DNA of 64,000 nucleotides from Parazoarcus communis (GTDB lineage Bacteria > Pseudomonadota > Gammaproteobacteria > Burkholderiales > Rhodocyclaceae), in NCBI RefSeq assembly GCF_003111645.1, contig NZ_CP022187.1:2418001-2482000 (forward strand), given 5' to 3'. This document shows positions 7,321-16,889 of this stretch, piece by piece. A program made the position numbers and the translations under genes. A model generated the notes under the pieces. That model was not told where the DNA came from, did no database searches, and was given only the letters and a program-made list of their open reading frames with translations. The first letter of the stretch is position 1. Each line of letters begins with the position of its first letter.

Positions 7321-10300
7321 CGCAGAGCGTGCGCCAGCTGCGCCTCACCTTCCTGCTCACGCTGTCACTGTTCTCGGCCGGGCTCCTTGCAATCACCGGC
7401 TACACCCTGTGGCGTCTGAACGCTGACGCGGTGCGTGCGGGCTATGAGATCTCGGCGCTGCACACCCGCAGCTTCGAGGACTATCTGACACAGAGCCTGC
7501 ATATTGCCGAACTGGCGGCCGCCACCTCGGTGACAGAAAACGATGGCCGCCCCGACCTCGCGGCGACTGAGGTCGCTTTTCTCGCCACCTTGCGCAATTC
7601 TCCCTTCCTGCGCTCGATGTCGCTGGTCGACGATCAGAACCGCATCATCGCCAGTTCCAATCCGGCCAATATCGGCGAGACGATCACGCTGGAAGACTTT
7701 CTTCCGCCGGTCAGCGGCGCCCGCGAGATTCTGCGCATTGGCGTCCCGTGGGCCGGACGCGATTTTGCCGGCGGACGCCGCACCACGGCAGACGCCCCGC
7801 TGGCCGCCGATGCGCTGAGTTTCATCCCGGTCGCGCGCAGCCTGAGCTTCGGCGACCACGCGGTCACGATCCTGATCGCGCTGAATCCGGACTTCTTCGT
7901 CAACCTGATGTCGCAGAGCGTCCATTCCGAAACGGCCCTGATCAAGGTGCTGCGCTACGACGGCACACTGCTGATCGCCAACGACCCCGACGCCCGAGCA
8001 GGCACGGTCAATGCCGGCGACCTCGCTGCCCTGGTGCAAACCGACGCCGAGCACGGTCGCTTCGAGCGCGACACGGATGACCGCAGTGGCGCCCTGAGCA
8101 CCTTCCGCACCTCCTCCCTGTACCCCTTCATCATGATCACCCACCTGTATCGCGACACCGCGCTGCAAGGCTGGAGAAGCGAAGCGAAAGCCCTGGTGTT
8201 CGTGGTCGGCCCGGCCCTGCTCGCCGTCATCCTGATCGCCGGCGCCTTCTACCGTCGCCGCATCCAGCTGATGACCCAGCGCGCCGAAGCGGAGCGACTG
8301 CAGCGCATCAATGCGACGGTTTTCGAGTCCAGTGCCGAGGCGATCGTCATCACCGACGTCAACGCCGACATCATCTCCGTCAATGCCGCCTTCACCCGCA
8401 TCACCGGTTACGGCACAGACGAGGTCATCGGCCGCAACCCTCGTCTGCTCGCATCCGGCACACATGACAGAGCCTTCTACACCCGGATGTGGACCACCCT
8501 GCTCGACGAGGGCTTCTGGCGCGGGCAACTGGTCAACCGGCGCAAGGACGGCACGCTCTACCACGTGCAGATGTCGATCACCGCCTCGCGCGACACACAG
8601 GGAAAACTGCAGCACTACATCGGCGACATTGTCGACATCACCGAACGCAAGCAGGCGGAGGAGCGCCTGCACCTCGCCGCCAGCGTATTCACCCATGCGC
8701 ACGAAGCCATCATGATCACCGCACCCGACGGCCGCATCATCGATGTCAACGCAGCCTTCAGCCGCATGACCGGCTTCAGCCGCGAAGAGGCGCTGGGGCA
8801 GAACCCTCGTATCCTGAAGTCCGGCCGTCAGTCCGACGAGTTCTACGCAACGATGTGGAAAACCCTGGTCGAGAACGGGCAGTGGTCGGGGGAGGTCTGG
8901 AACCGGCGCAAGAATGGCGAGGTGTTCGCCGAAATGCAGACCATCAGCGCGGTGCACGACGAGCACGGCAACATTCAGCGTTACGTGGCACTGTTTTCCG
9001 ACATTTCCCGGCTCAAGGAGCACGAGAGCCAACTGGAGCACATTGCCCACTACGATGCGCTGACCAGCCTGCCCAACCGCGTACTGCTTGCCGACCGGCT
9101 GCACCAGGCCATGGCCCAGGCCCAGCGGCGGAAACAGCGCCTGGCCGTCGCCTATCTCGACCTCGACGGCTTCAAATCGGTCAACGACCACAACGGCCAT
9201 GACGCGGGTGACCAGCTGCTGATGACCGTGTCGACACGCATGCGCCAGACGCTGCGCGAGGGCGACACGCTCGCCCGCCTGGGCGGCGACGAGTTCGTCG
9301 CGGTCCTGGTCGATCTCGATGCGGTCGCCGACAGCGTGACACTGCTCACCCGCCTGCTCGCGGCTGCCGCCCAGCCGGTTCATGTCGACGATCTGGTGCT
9401 GCAGGTTTCGGCCAGTGTCGGCGTCACCTTCTATCCGCAGACGGAGGAAGTGGATGCCGACCAGTTGCTGCGTCAGGCCGACCAGTCGATGTACCAGGCC
9501 AAGCTCTCGGGCAAGAACTGCTATCACGTGTTCGACGCCGACCATGACCGCAGCGTGCGCGGCCACTACGAGAGTCTCGAACGCATCCGCCAGGCAATGA
9601 CCGAGAACGAACTGGTCATGTATTACCAGCCCAAGGTCAATATGCGCACCGGCAAGGTGGTCGGCGCCGAAGCGCTGATCCGCTGGCAGCACCCCGAAAA
9701 GGGACTGCTGCTCCCGGGCTCCTTCCTGCCGGTCATCGAGAACCATCCGCTGTCGATCGAGCTCGGCGACTGGGTCATCGACACCACGCTGAGCCAGATG
9801 GAAGCCTGGCATGCACTCGGCCTCGACCTGCACGCCAGCATCAACGTCGGCGCCCGCCAGTTGCGCGACCCCGGCTTTGTGGACCGCCTGCGCGACATCC
9901 TGAGCGCACACCCGCAGATCCCGCCCTCCTGCGTTGAGCTGGAAGTCCTGGAGACAAGTGCGCTCGAGGATCTCGCCGGGGTCGCGGAGATCATCCAGGC
10001 CTGCAGCGAGCTCGGCGTAAAGTTCGCACTCGATGACTTCGGCACCGGCTATTCGTCGCTGACCTACCTCAAGCGCCTGCCGGTCGCCCAGCTCAAGATC
10101 GACCAGAGCTTCGTACGCGACATCCTCGACGACCCTGACGATCTCGCCATTGTCGAAAGCGTGCTCGGCCTGGCCGCAGCGTTCCGCCGCCAGGTCATTG
10201 CGGAAGGCGTGGAGACCGTGGAGCACGGAGAGCTGCTGCTGCAGCTCGGCTGCGAACTGGCGCAAGGCTACGGGATCGCGCGTCCGATGCCCGCCGCGGC

Positions 10301-10796
10301 GATACCTGGCTGGTGCGCATCGTGGCGCCCCGACCCGACATGGCAGGCTTGCCGGACCGTCAGACGCAGCGCGCTGCCCCTGCTCTTTGCCAGTGTCGAA
10401 CATCGGGCGTGGATCAGCGCCTTGATTCATTACCTCAAGGGCGAACGGGGGGCACCGCCACCGCTCGATCGTCATGAATGCGCATTCGGCAAGTGGCTGG
10501 ACGCTGGCGGCCTGAACCATCGCCGAGGCGACAGGACCTGGGAGCAGATTCAGTCCCTGCACCGGTCGGTTCATGAACTGGGCACGCAATTATGCACCAT
10601 GCATGCCCGGGATGAGGATCAGCACGCCGAGCTTGAACGCGGCATCCGCGACCTGCTCGAACTGCGCGATGCGCTGATCCTCCAGCTGCGGGCATTGCTC
10701 CAGCTTGCCGAGCGCCCGGCCGGGCAGCGCCAGGCGGAGTACCGCCCGGCGGAAGCGGTCACGCAGCGTTCATATGCCGCCGGCACGGAAAGATAA
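7317..10796 (+). CDS. Membrane c-di-GMP cyclase/phosphodiesterase: sensor, PAS-PAS-GGDEF-EAL-CZB
   Basis: 1159 residues starting at a GTG inside the GTGA overlap with the binding-protein gene. Order: membrane helix (about 10-30), periplasmic Cache-like region, second helix (about 296-316), two PAS domains (about 330-450 and 453-575), a GGDEF domain (LARLGGDEF near 656) with an RxxD inhibitory site (REGD) five residues before it, and an EAL domain (AEALIRW near 785, DDFGTGYSS, VIAEGVET). The last 135 residues contain a zinc-binding CZB-like domain (EHRAWISALIHYLKG, then HECAFGKWLDAGG). All visible catalytic motifs of both enzyme domains are intact, so it could make and break c-di-GMP. Inputs would be the periplasmic partner, PAS ligands and zinc. 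Confidence 0.93.
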   Translation: MTQSVRQLRLTFLLTLSLFSAGLLAITGYTLWRLNADAVRAGYEISALHTRSFEDYLTQSLHIAELAAATSVTENDGRPDLAATEVAFLATLRNSPFLRSMSLVDDQNRIIASSNPANIGETITLEDFLPPVSGAREILRIGVPWAGRDFAGGRRTTADAPLAADALSFIPVARSLSFGDHAVTILIALNPDFFVNLMSQSVHSETALIKVLRYDGTLLIANDPDARAGTVNAGDLAALVQTDAEHGRFERDTDDRSGALSTFRTSSLYPFIMITHLYRDTALQGWRSEAKALVFVVGPALLAVILIAGAFYRRRIQLMTQRAEAERLQRINATVFESSAEAIVITDVNADIISVNAAFTRITGYGTDEVIGRNPRLLASGTHDRAFYTRMWTTLLDEGFWRGQLVNRRKDGTLYHVQMSITASRDTQGKLQHYIGDIVDITERKQAEERLHLAASVFTHAHEAIMITAPDGRIIDVNAAFSRMTGFSREEALGQNPRILKSGRQSDEFYATMWKTLVENGQWSGEVWNRRKNGEVFAEMQTISAVHDEHGNIQRYVALFSDISRLKEHESQLEHIAHYDALTSLPNRVLLADRLHQAMAQAQRRKQRLAVAYLDLDGFKSVNDHNGHDAGDQLLMTVSTRMRQTLREGDTLARLGGDEFVAVLVDLDAVADSVTLLTRLLAAAAQPVHVDDLVLQVSASVGVTFYPQTEEVDADQLLRQADQSMYQAKLSGKNCYHVFDADHDRSVRGHYESLERIRQAMTENELVMYYQPKVNMRTGKVVGAEALIRWQHPEKGLLLPGSFLPVIENHPLSIELGDWVIDTTLSQMEAWHALGLDLHASINVGARQLRDPGFVDRLRDILSAHPQIPPSCVELEVLETSALEDLAGVAEIIQACSELGVKFALDDFGTGYSSLTYLKRLPVAQLKIDQSFVRDILDDPDDLAIVESVLGLAAAFRRQVIAEGVETVEHGELLLQLGCELAQGYGIARPMPAAAIPGWCASWRPDPTWQACRTVRRSALPLLFASVEHRAWISALIHYLKGERGAPPPLDRHECAFGKWLDAGGLNHRRGDRTWEQIQSLHRSVHELGTQLCTMHARDEDQHAELERGIRDLLELRDALILQLRALLQLAERPAGQRQAEYRPAEAVTQRSYAAGTER

Positions 10797-10856
10797 ACCC
10801 GCCTGCATGGACAAGGCTGGAATGAAACATAGACCATGCTAAGGTTTGTACCTGCG

Positions 10857-10872
10857 CAGGCGTTTTCGCCTG
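10857..10872. repeat. Short palindrome upstream of the decarboxylase operon
   Basis: CAGGCG TTTT CGCCTG, 40 nt before the mmdA start and downstream of a poor promoter candidate (TGGAAT, 16 nt, TAAGGT). It could be an operator or a leader hairpin; nothing else supports either. Confidence 0.35.
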
Positions 10873-10911
10873 ACGCGCGGCAATGCTCAACCCCAGCGCT
10901 GAAGAGGATCC

Positions 10912-12465
10912 ATGGCGATTGACAAGAAGCTACTCGACGACCTTGAGCGACGCCAGGCCGAGGCCCTTGCCTCCGGCGGGCCGGAACGCATCGCCAGGCG
11001 CCATGCCAAAGGCCAGCTGACCGCACGCGAGCGGCTGCAGGGCCTCTATGCCAGGGACACCTTCCAGGAGTTCGGTCTTCATGCCCAGCATGAGACGCGC
11101 GGCTTCGGCATGGAGAAAAAATCGCTCCCCACCGATGGCGTCATCACCGGCATCGGCTTTGTCGACGGACGCCCGGTCGCAGGTTTCAGCCAGGACTTCA
11201 TGATTGCCGGCGGATCACTCGGCGCCGTCCACGCGCGCAAGATCTGCGAGCTGATGGACCATGCCGCACGTGGCGGCATGCCGCTGGTCGGCTTCAACGA
11301 TTCGGGTGGCGCGCGGATTCAGGAAGGTGTGGAAAGCCTGTCGGGCTATGGCCAGGTATTCAACCGCAACGTGCTGATGTCAGGCGTCGTACCCCAGATC
11401 GCGGTCATCTGCGGGCCGTGCGCAGGCGGCGCGGTGTACTCCCCGGCGATGATGGACTTTCTGATCATGACGCGCCACTCGGCGAGCATGTTCATCTGTG
11501 GTCCGGAAGTCATCCGCGCCGTCACCGGCCAGCACACGACCATGGAAGAAATTGGCTCGGCCGAAGCCCATGCGCGCGACTCGGGCAACATCCACTTCAT
11601 TGCCGAAGATGACCGCCACGCCCTGGAGCTGGTGCGCAAGCTGCTGAGTTATCTGCCATCGAACAACATGATGGACCCGCCCCACCGCCTGAGCGAAGAG
11701 ATCACGCTGCAGGACGACAGCGGTATCGAAGACATCCTGCCGGAAGACGCCAAGCGTGCCTACGACGTCAAGGATGTCATCGCCCGCCTGGCCGACGAAG
11801 GCAGCTTTCTGGAGGTGCAGCAGGAGTTTGCAGCCAACCTCGTCATCGGGCTCGGACGCATCAATGGCGTCGTGGTCGGCTTTGTCGCCAACCAGCCCCT
11901 GGTCAAGGCCGGCACGCTGGACATCGACGCCTCGGACAAGGGTGCGCGCTTCATCCGCTTCTGCAACATCTTCAACATTCCCCTGGTCACGCTGGTCGAT
12001 GTGCCCGGCTTTCTGCCCGGCGTGGCGCAGGAGAAGCAGGGCATCATCCGGCACGGCGCCAAGATGCTGTTCGCCTATGGTGCAAGCACCGTCCCCAAGA
12101 TCACCGTCATCATGCGCAAGGCCTACGGCGGCGCCTTTCTGGCAATGTGCTCGCGCGACATGGGTGCCGACCTCGTGCTGGCGTGGCCGACGGCCGAGAT
12201 TGCCGTCATGGGGGCGGAGGGTGCAGTCAACATCCTGTACCGCAAGGAGATCGACGAGGCTGAAGACCAGGCCGCACGTCGTCGCGAGCTGATCGACGAG
12301 TATCGCGCCGAATTCGCCTCGCCCTACCAGTCTGCCGCGCGCATGTTCGTGCATGACGTGATCCAGCCACGGCGAACCCGCGCTGCGGTGTCGCTGGCAC
12401 TGCGCTCCTTGCTCTCCAAACGCGAGACGCGTCCACCCAAGAAGCACGGCAACATTCCGCTGTGA
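10912..12465 (+). CDS. mmdA: Acyl-CoA decarboxylase/carboxyltransferase alpha subunit (methylmalonyl-CoA decarboxylase type)
   Basis: 517 residues of the acyl-CoA carboxyltransferase family. The N-terminal half has RRHAKGQLTARERLQGLYA and NDSGGARIQEGVESL; the C-terminal half has LVTLVDVPGFLPGVAQE and ITVIMRKAYGGAFLAM, with both oxyanion-hole glycine patches. By itself it resembles propionyl-CoA carboxylase beta, but the following OadG-like, biotin-carrier and OadB-like genes define a Na+-translocating decarboxylase. The subunit moves CO2 from the acyl-CoA to biotin. Methylmalonyl-CoA is the likeliest substrate from family precedent; glutaconyl-CoA is the main alternative. The start has GAAGAGG upstream. 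Confidence 0.88.
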   Translation: MAIDKKLLDDLERRQAEALASGGPERIARRHAKGQLTARERLQGLYARDTFQEFGLHAQHETRGFGMEKKSLPTDGVITGIGFVDGRPVAGFSQDFMIAGGSLGAVHARKICELMDHAARGGMPLVGFNDSGGARIQEGVESLSGYGQVFNRNVLMSGVVPQIAVICGPCAGGAVYSPAMMDFLIMTRHSASMFICGPEVIRAVTGQHTTMEEIGSAEAHARDSGNIHFIAEDDRHALELVRKLLSYLPSNNMMDPPHRLSEEITLQDDSGIEDILPEDAKRAYDVKDVIARLADEGSFLEVQQEFAANLVIGLGRINGVVVGFVANQPLVKAGTLDIDASDKGARFIRFCNIFNIPLVTLVDVPGFLPGVAQEKQGIIRHGAKMLFAYGASTVPKITVIMRKAYGGAFLAMCSRDMGADLVLAWPTAEIAVMGAEGAVNILYRKEIDEAEDQAARRRELIDEYRAEFASPYQSAARMFVHDVIQPRRTRAAVSLALRSLLSKRETRPPKKHGNIPL

Positions 12466-12484
12466 GGACCGGGGAGCACCAGCG

Positions 12485-12916
12485 ATGAGCGTAACCGACA
12501 CCCTGGCATTCATTCTGACCGGCTTCAGCGTCGTGCTCATCGCACTTTCGCTGCTGTGGCTGGTCAGCGCGCTCATCGGCCGCCTGTTCGCCGCCGCCGC
12601 GCCCCGTCCGGCCGCCGTCGCTGCGGTCGCCCCGCCTGCAGCAGGGCCGACACCCGCTGCGCCCGGCATCCCGGCGGCGCATGTCGCAGCAATCACGGCC
12701 GCCGTCGCGGTCATGACCGGTGGGCGCGGACGGGTGGTCTCGGTGAGGGCGCCAGCCCATCTGGCAGTCACCTGGGCCCGCGAGGGACGCACCGAGCAGT
12801 TTTCATCGCATCGCGTGCGCTGGGACTGGGCCATCCCCGGCCCACCCCATGTCGACCAGGACGCACCCCCGCAGGATCCGGCGCCCGTGCAGCCCCCCGT
12901 CAACAGACATCAATGA
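12485..12916 (+). CDS. mmdD: OadG-like small membrane subunit of the Na+-pumping decarboxylase
   Basis: 143 residues: one N-terminal membrane helix (about 8-35, ILTGFSVVLIALSLLWLV), an Ala/Pro-rich linker and a short tail, the layout of the delta/gamma (OadG) subunits that hold the cytoplasmic carboxyltransferase on the membrane complex. HVAAITAAVAVMTGGRGRVV is a conserved block in longer OadG proteins. It lies 19 nt after mmdA and its stop overlaps an alternative start of the biotin carrier. It has no catalytic residues of its own. Confidence 0.82.
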   Translation: MSVTDTLAFILTGFSVVLIALSLLWLVSALIGRLFAAAAPRPAAVAAVAPPAAGPTPAAPGIPAAHVAAITAAVAVMTGGRGRVVSVRAPAHLAVTWAREGRTEQFSSHRVRWDWAIPGPPHVDQDAPPQDPAPVQPPVNRHQ

Positions 12917-12924
12917 GAGAAACA

Positions 12925-13320
12925 ATGAGAAATTTCAGGATCACCGTTGACGGCACCCCCTACGAAGTCAGCGTCGAGGAACTGGATGCTGTCGCGCCGG
13001 CCAGCGCGAGCCCGTCACCGGCACCGTCCCCCGCTCCGCGCCCCGCTCGCCCCGCAGCGGCGGCCGCGCCAGCCGCGCCGCCACCCGCTGCAGCAGCTGA
13101 CGGTGGTGCAGGCGACGTGCACAGCCCGCTTGCCGGGACAGTGGTTTCGGTCGATGTCGCGGTCGGTCAGCACGTCACGAAGAGCCAGCAACTCGTGGTC
13201 CTCGAGGCGATGAAGATGAACACCTACATCACCGCGCCGCGTGACGGCAGAATCACGGCGATCAACGTCGCTGCCGGCACCGCAGTGGCCGAGGGGCAGT
13301 CCCTCCTGAGCATCGGCTGA
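12925..13320 (+). CDS. mmdC: Biotin carrier subunit of the Na+-pumping decarboxylase
   Basis: 131 residues: short N-terminal strand region, a long Ala/Pro linker (about 24-58) acting as a flexible arm, and a biotinyl domain with the [10 protein letters not shown] motif, Lys97 being the biotinylated residue. The domain swings carboxybiotin between the carboxyltransferase and the membrane beta subunit. ATG 12925 follows GAGAGAAAC; another in-frame ATG at 12913 overlaps the previous stop and lacks a binding site. Confidence 0.9.
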   Translation: MRNFRITVDGTPYEVSVEELDAVAPASASPSPAPSPAPRPARPAAAAAPAAPPPAAAADGGAGDVHSPLAGTVVSVDVAVGQHVTKSQQLVVLEAMKMNTYITAPRDGRITAINVAAGTAVAEGQSLLSIG

Positions 13321-13373
13321 AGCGTGCACCACAGCCCCCCGACAGCCCGAGCACCTCATCCGAAGGCCTCCCG

Positions 13374-14504
13374 ATGGACATGCTGAACGACCTCATTGCG
13401 CTCACCGCCTTCGGCCACGTGACACTGCAGATGATGATCATGTGGGTGGTCATCTGCGGCCTGCTCTACCTCGCGGTGTACAAGAACTTCGAGCCCTTGC
13501 TGCTGGTGCCGATTGCCTTCGGCGCGCTGCTGGCGAACCTGCCCACCGAAGGCATGGTCAACCCGCCGGTGGGCGACACCCCGGGCGGTCTGTTCCACTA
13601 CATCTCGCTCGGGGTCCATCTGGAGCTGTTCCCGCCGATCATCTTTCTCGGCGTCGGCGCACTGACGGATTTCGGCCCGGTCATCGCCAACCCGCGCACC
13701 TTCCTGCTCGGTGCCGCAGCCCAGTTCGGCGTCTTCGCCACCTTCATCGGCGCCGCGCTGCTCGGTTTTTCGACCGATCAGGCAGCGGCCATCGGCATCA
13801 TCGGCGGCGCCGACGGCCCGACCTCGATCTTTCTCGCCAACAAGCTCGCCCCCGAACTGCTGGCACCGATCGCGGTGGCGGCCTACTCCTACATGGCGCT
13901 CGTGCCCCTGATCCAGCCCCCGATCATGCGCGCGCTGACCACCACCAAGGAGCGCGCCATCCGCATGCGCTCGCTGCGTCAGGTATCGAAGACGGAGAAG
14001 CTGATTTTCGCGCTGGTGGTCACCGTGCTGGTCATCCTGCTGGTGCCCGCCGCCTCAGCCCTGATCGGGATGCTGATGCTGGGCAATTTCCTGCGCGAGT
14101 GCGGCGTGACAGAGCGTCTGAGCAAGGCCGCACAGAACGAAATCATCAACATCGTCACCATCCTGCTCGGCACCTCGGTCGGCATCACCATGACGGGTGA
14201 GCGCTTCCTGCAACTGGAAACGCTGAAGATTCTGAGCCTGGGCATCGTCGCCTTTTCCATCTCGACGGCATCGGGCGTGCTGATGGCCAAGCTGATGAAC
14301 CTGGTGTCGAAAGAGAAGATCAATCCGTTGATCGGTTCGGCAGGCGTGTCTGCCGTCCCGATGGCGGCCAGGGTCAGTCAGGTGGAAGGTCAGCGCGCCG
14401 ACCCCGGCAACTTCCTGTTGATGCATGCGATGGGGCCGAACGTGGCCGGCGTCATCGGCACTGCCGTCGTCGCCGGTTACTTCATCGCCAGGCTCGGAAA
14501 CTGA
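13374..14504 (+). CDS. mmdB: Na+-translocating decarboxylase beta subunit (OadB/MmdB family)
   Basis: 376 residues, about ten membrane helices. The diagnostic [17 protein letters not shown] block includes Asp147, equivalent to the Na+- and carboxybiotin-site aspartate of Oad[15 protein letters not shown] and [16 protein letters not shown] are the other conserved blocks. The subunit decarboxylates carboxybiotin and exports Na+. Together with the three genes before it this makes a complete pump, turning decarboxylation energy into a sodium gradient. It converges on a thioesterase gene with only 17 nt between, without a visible terminator. Confidence 0.93.
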   Translation: MDMLNDLIALTAFGHVTLQMMIMWVVICGLLYLAVYKNFEPLLLVPIAFGALLANLPTEGMVNPPVGDTPGGLFHYISLGVHLELFPPIIFLGVGALTDFGPVIANPRTFLLGAAAQFGVFATFIGAALLGFSTDQAAAIGIIGGADGPTSIFLANKLAPELLAPIAVAAYSYMALVPLIQPPIMRALTTTKERAIRMRSLRQVSKTEKLIFALVVTVLVILLVPAASALIGMLMLGNFLRECGVTERLSKAAQNEIINIVTILLGTSVGITMTGERFLQLETLKILSLGIVAFSISTASGVLMAKLMNLVSKEKINPLIGSAGVSAVPMAARVSQVEGQRADPGNFLLMHAMGPNVAGVIGTAVVAGYFIARLGN

Positions 14505-14521
14505 ACCCGGTCGCGTCGGCC

Positions 14522-15016
14522 TCAGCCCCGCTTTCCCTCATTGCCATGCGTTTCGGCAAAACGCCTTTCCAGCTCGAGGCGCAGCGCCTTGCGTGCCGCA
14601 GCGGCCTCGAAACGGCGCTTCTCCTCGGGGCTGAACGGCCGTAGCGGCGGCACGGGCACCGGCTTGCCCTCGTCGTCCACCGCAACCATGGTGAAGAAGC
14701 AGCTGTTGGCATGGCGCACTTCCTGGGTGCGGATGTTTTCCGCCACCACCTTGATGCCGACCTCGAGAGAAGACTTGCCGGTGTAGTTCACGCTGGCGAG
14801 AAAGGTCACCAACTCGCCCACCATGATCGGCTGGCGGAACATCACCTGATCGACGGAGAGCGTCACGCAGTAGCGTGCGGCGTAGCGACTGGCGCAGGCA
14901 TAAGCCACCTGGTCGAGCTGTCGCAGGATGGCACCACCGTGCACCTTGCCGGAAAAGTTGGCCATCTCCGGGGTCATGAGGACGGTCATCGTGAGCTGGT
15001 GTGCAGGCAAATCCAT
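14522..15016 (-). CDS. Hotdog-fold acyl-CoA thioesterase (YciA-like)
   Basis: 164 residues from ATG 15016 (MDLPAHQLTMTVLMTPEMAN). The FSGKVHGGAILRQLDQVAYA block with the HGG motif is the hallmark of hexameric YciA/BFIT-type acyl-CoA thioesterases; the catalytic Asp is expected near VDQV. These enzymes hydrolyse short to long acyl-CoA and release CoA. The last 35 residues are charged and extend beyond the fold. A longer frame begins at 15082 but lacks family similarity. It is a single gene facing the decarboxylase operon. Confidence 0.88.
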   Translation of the reverse strand: MDLPAHQLTMTVLMTPEMANFSGKVHGGAILRQLDQVAYACASRYAARYCVTLSVDQVMFRQPIMVGELVTFLASVNYTGKSSLEVGIKVVAENIRTQEVRHANSCFFTMVAVDDEGKPVPVPPLRPFSPEEKRRFEAAAARKALRLELERRFAETHGNEGKRG

Positions 15017-15152
15017 TGTTCTTGCTTCCGACTGAGTGTTGGGGGGTGCCCTATATTCGCATGATGCGGCGCCCGGGCGCACGGCTGTAAGCCGGATTCA
15101 GCCTCATCCTGCCACCAGTGTACTTTCGGTTCGCTTTCGGCTCACGGACGAC

Positions 15153-15185
15153 CAAAAAAATGCCCCGCTCGCTGGCGGGGCATTC
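15153..15185 (-). terminator. Terminator of ahpF
   Basis: On the minus strand TGCCCCGC and GCGGGGCA form a stem with a 6-nt loop, followed by TTTTTTT. It lies 23 nt beyond the ahpF stop. Confidence 0.88.
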
Positions 15186-15207
15186 GTGATGCGATGCTGC
15201 GCTTCGG

Positions 15208-16761
15208 TCAGGCTTCGACCGAACTCCGGATCAGGTGATCGAAGGCGCTCAGCGCGGCCTTGGAACCCTCGCCCATGGCGATGATGATCTGCTTGTAAGG
15301 CACCGTGGTGCAGTCCCCGGCGGCAAAGATGCCCGGCACCGAGGTCTGGCCCTTGGCGTCGACGATCACTTCGCCGAAGCGCGACAGTTCGATCGCGCCC
15401 TTCATGAAGTCGGTATTGGGCAGCAGGCCGATCTGGACGAAGATGCCTTCGAGCTCGATGCGCTTCACCTCGTCGGTGCTGCGGTCCTTGTACATCAGGC
15501 CATTGACCTTGTCGGTACCGGTCACTTCGGTGGTCTGGGCACTCTTGATCACGGTGACGTTGGGCAGGCTGTAGAGCTTCTTCTGCAGCACTGCATCGGC
15601 ACGCAGGGTGTCGGCAAACTCAAGCAGGGTGACATGGGCCACGATGCCGGCGAGGTCGATCGCCGCTTCGACGCCCGAGTTGCCGCCGCCGATCACCGCC
15701 ACACGCTTGCCCTTGAACAGCGGGCCGTCGCAGTGCGGGCAGTAGGCCACGCCCTTGCCACGGAACGCCTGCTCGCCGGGCACGTTCATTTCGCGCCAGC
15801 GTGCGCCGGTCGCAAGAATCACGGTCTTCGCCTTGAGCGAGGCACCGTTCTCGAGCTGCACCTCCGTCATGTCGCCCGGCACCAGCTTGGCCGCGCGCTG
15901 CAGGTTCATGATGTCGACGTCGTACTGCTTGACGTGCTCTTCGAGCGCCGCAACCAGCTTCGGCCCCTGGGTTTCCTTCACCGAGATGAAGTTCTCGATC
16001 CCCATGGTATCCATCACCTGGCCACCGAAACGCTCGGCCACGATGCCGGTGCGAATGCCCTTGCGTGCGGAATAGATCGCCGCCGCAGCACCCGCCGGGC
16101 CACCACCGACGATGAGCACGTCGAACGCGTCCTTGGCGGCAATCTTGGCGGCCTCACGCTTCTCGGCGCCGGTATCGATCTTGCCGATGATCTCGGCCAG
16201 CTCCATGCGACCCTGGCCAAATTCCTGACCGTTCAGGTAGACCGTGGGCACGGCCATGATCTTCCGCTCTTCCACTTCGCCCTGGAACAGGGCGCCATCG
16301 ATCATGGTGTGGCGGATGTTCGGATTGAGGATGGAGAGCAGGTTGAGCGCCTGCACTACGTCCGGGCAGTTGTGGCAGGACAGCGAGATGTAGGTCTCGA
16401 AGTTGTATTCGCCCTCGATGTTCTTGATCTGCTCGATCACATCCGCCTCGACCTTGGGCGGGTAGCCCGCGCTCTGCAGCAGGGCAAGGATGAGGGAGGT
16501 GAATTCATGCCCCATCGGCAGGCCGGCAAAGCGCACGCGCGCCTCTCCGCCCTTGGGACCGACCGAGAAGGAGGGCTTGCGTTCGGTGTCGTCGCGCCGC
16601 TCGATGACGCTGATGAGATCCGACTGTTCGGCGACATCCTTGATCAGCGCCTGCATTTCGCGCGACTTTTCGCCATCGTCCAGCGACGCCACGATCTCGA
16701 TCGGCTGCGTCACCCTTTCCAGATAGGCTTTCAGTTGAGTCTTGATATTGGCGTCCAGCAT
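15208..16761 (-). CDS. ahpF: AhpF, alkyl hydroperoxide reductase flavoprotein subunit
   Basis: 517 residues from ATG 16761 with AAGGAAGAAG upstream. The N-terminal double thioredoxin-fold region holds the CHNC redox motif (SCHNCPDVV, about 130); then come the FAD-binding [14 protein letters not shown] (about 214), the CPHC motif ([10 protein letters not shown], about 344), the NAD(P)H-binding [14 protein letters not shown], and [15 protein letters not shown] near the end. All catalytic Cys are present. AhpF passes electrons from NADH to the peroxidase AhpC, which reduces H2O2 and organic peroxides. It follows ahpC by 128 nt and is probably co-transcribed. Confidence 0.96.
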   Translation of the reverse strand: MLDANIKTQLKAYLERVTQPIEIVASLDDGEKSREMQALIKDVAEQSDLISVIERRDDTERKPSFSVGPKGGEARVRFAGLPMGHEFTSLILALLQSAGYPPKVEADVIEQIKNIEGEYNFETYISLSCHNCPDVVQALNLLSILNPNIRHTMIDGALFQGEVEERKIMAVPTVYLNGQEFGQGRMELAEIIGKIDTGAEKREAAKIAAKDAFDVLIVGGGPAGAAAAIYSARKGIRTGIVAERFGGQVMDTMGIENFISVKETQGPKLVAALEEHVKQYDVDIMNLQRAAKLVPGDMTEVQLENGASLKAKTVILATGARWREMNVPGEQAFRGKGVAYCPHCDGPLFKGKRVAVIGGGNSGVEAAIDLAGIVAHVTLLEFADTLRADAVLQKKLYSLPNVTVIKSAQTTEVTGTDKVNGLMYKDRSTDEVKRIELEGIFVQIGLLPNTDFMKGAIELSRFGEVIVDAKGQTSVPGIFAAGDCTTVPYKQIIIAMGEGSKAALSAFDHLIRSSVEA

Positions 16762-16818
16762 GATGACTTCTTCCTTGATAGTGAGGACCATCGGCATGTT
16801 CGGTGGTCCGGATACAAC

Positions 16819-16841
16819 GCAGCCGGCGCGTGGCCGGCTGC
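16819..16841 (-). repeat. Hairpin between ahpC and ahpF
   Basis: GCAGCCGGC and GCCGGCTGC pair perfectly over 9 bp around a 5-nt loop. There is no T-tract, so it is not a full terminator. It may stabilise the ahpC end of the transcript or lower read-through into ahpF. Confidence 0.5.
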
Positions 16842-16889
16842 AGAGCAGGCTGCCTGGGCCGGGTAGGCCCGGGCAACTACAGCGACAAC

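Noticed and set aside
7365-10589. A 1074-codon open frame antisense to the GGDEF-EAL gene
   Set aside because: The sense strand has clear domains throughout. Long antisense frames are a by-product of high-GC codon use; the antisense product has no recognisable motif.
10912-12465. Propionyl-CoA carboxylase beta subunit
   Set aside because: The sequence alone would allow it, but no biotin carboxylase gene is present and the OadG- and OadB-like genes that follow define a decarboxylase pump.
15080-15115. TAAGCCGGATTCAG resembles the end of an RNase P RNA gene
   Set aside because: Only about 190 nt lie between the flanking genes, too little for the whole RNA, and no other conserved RNase P element is seen.
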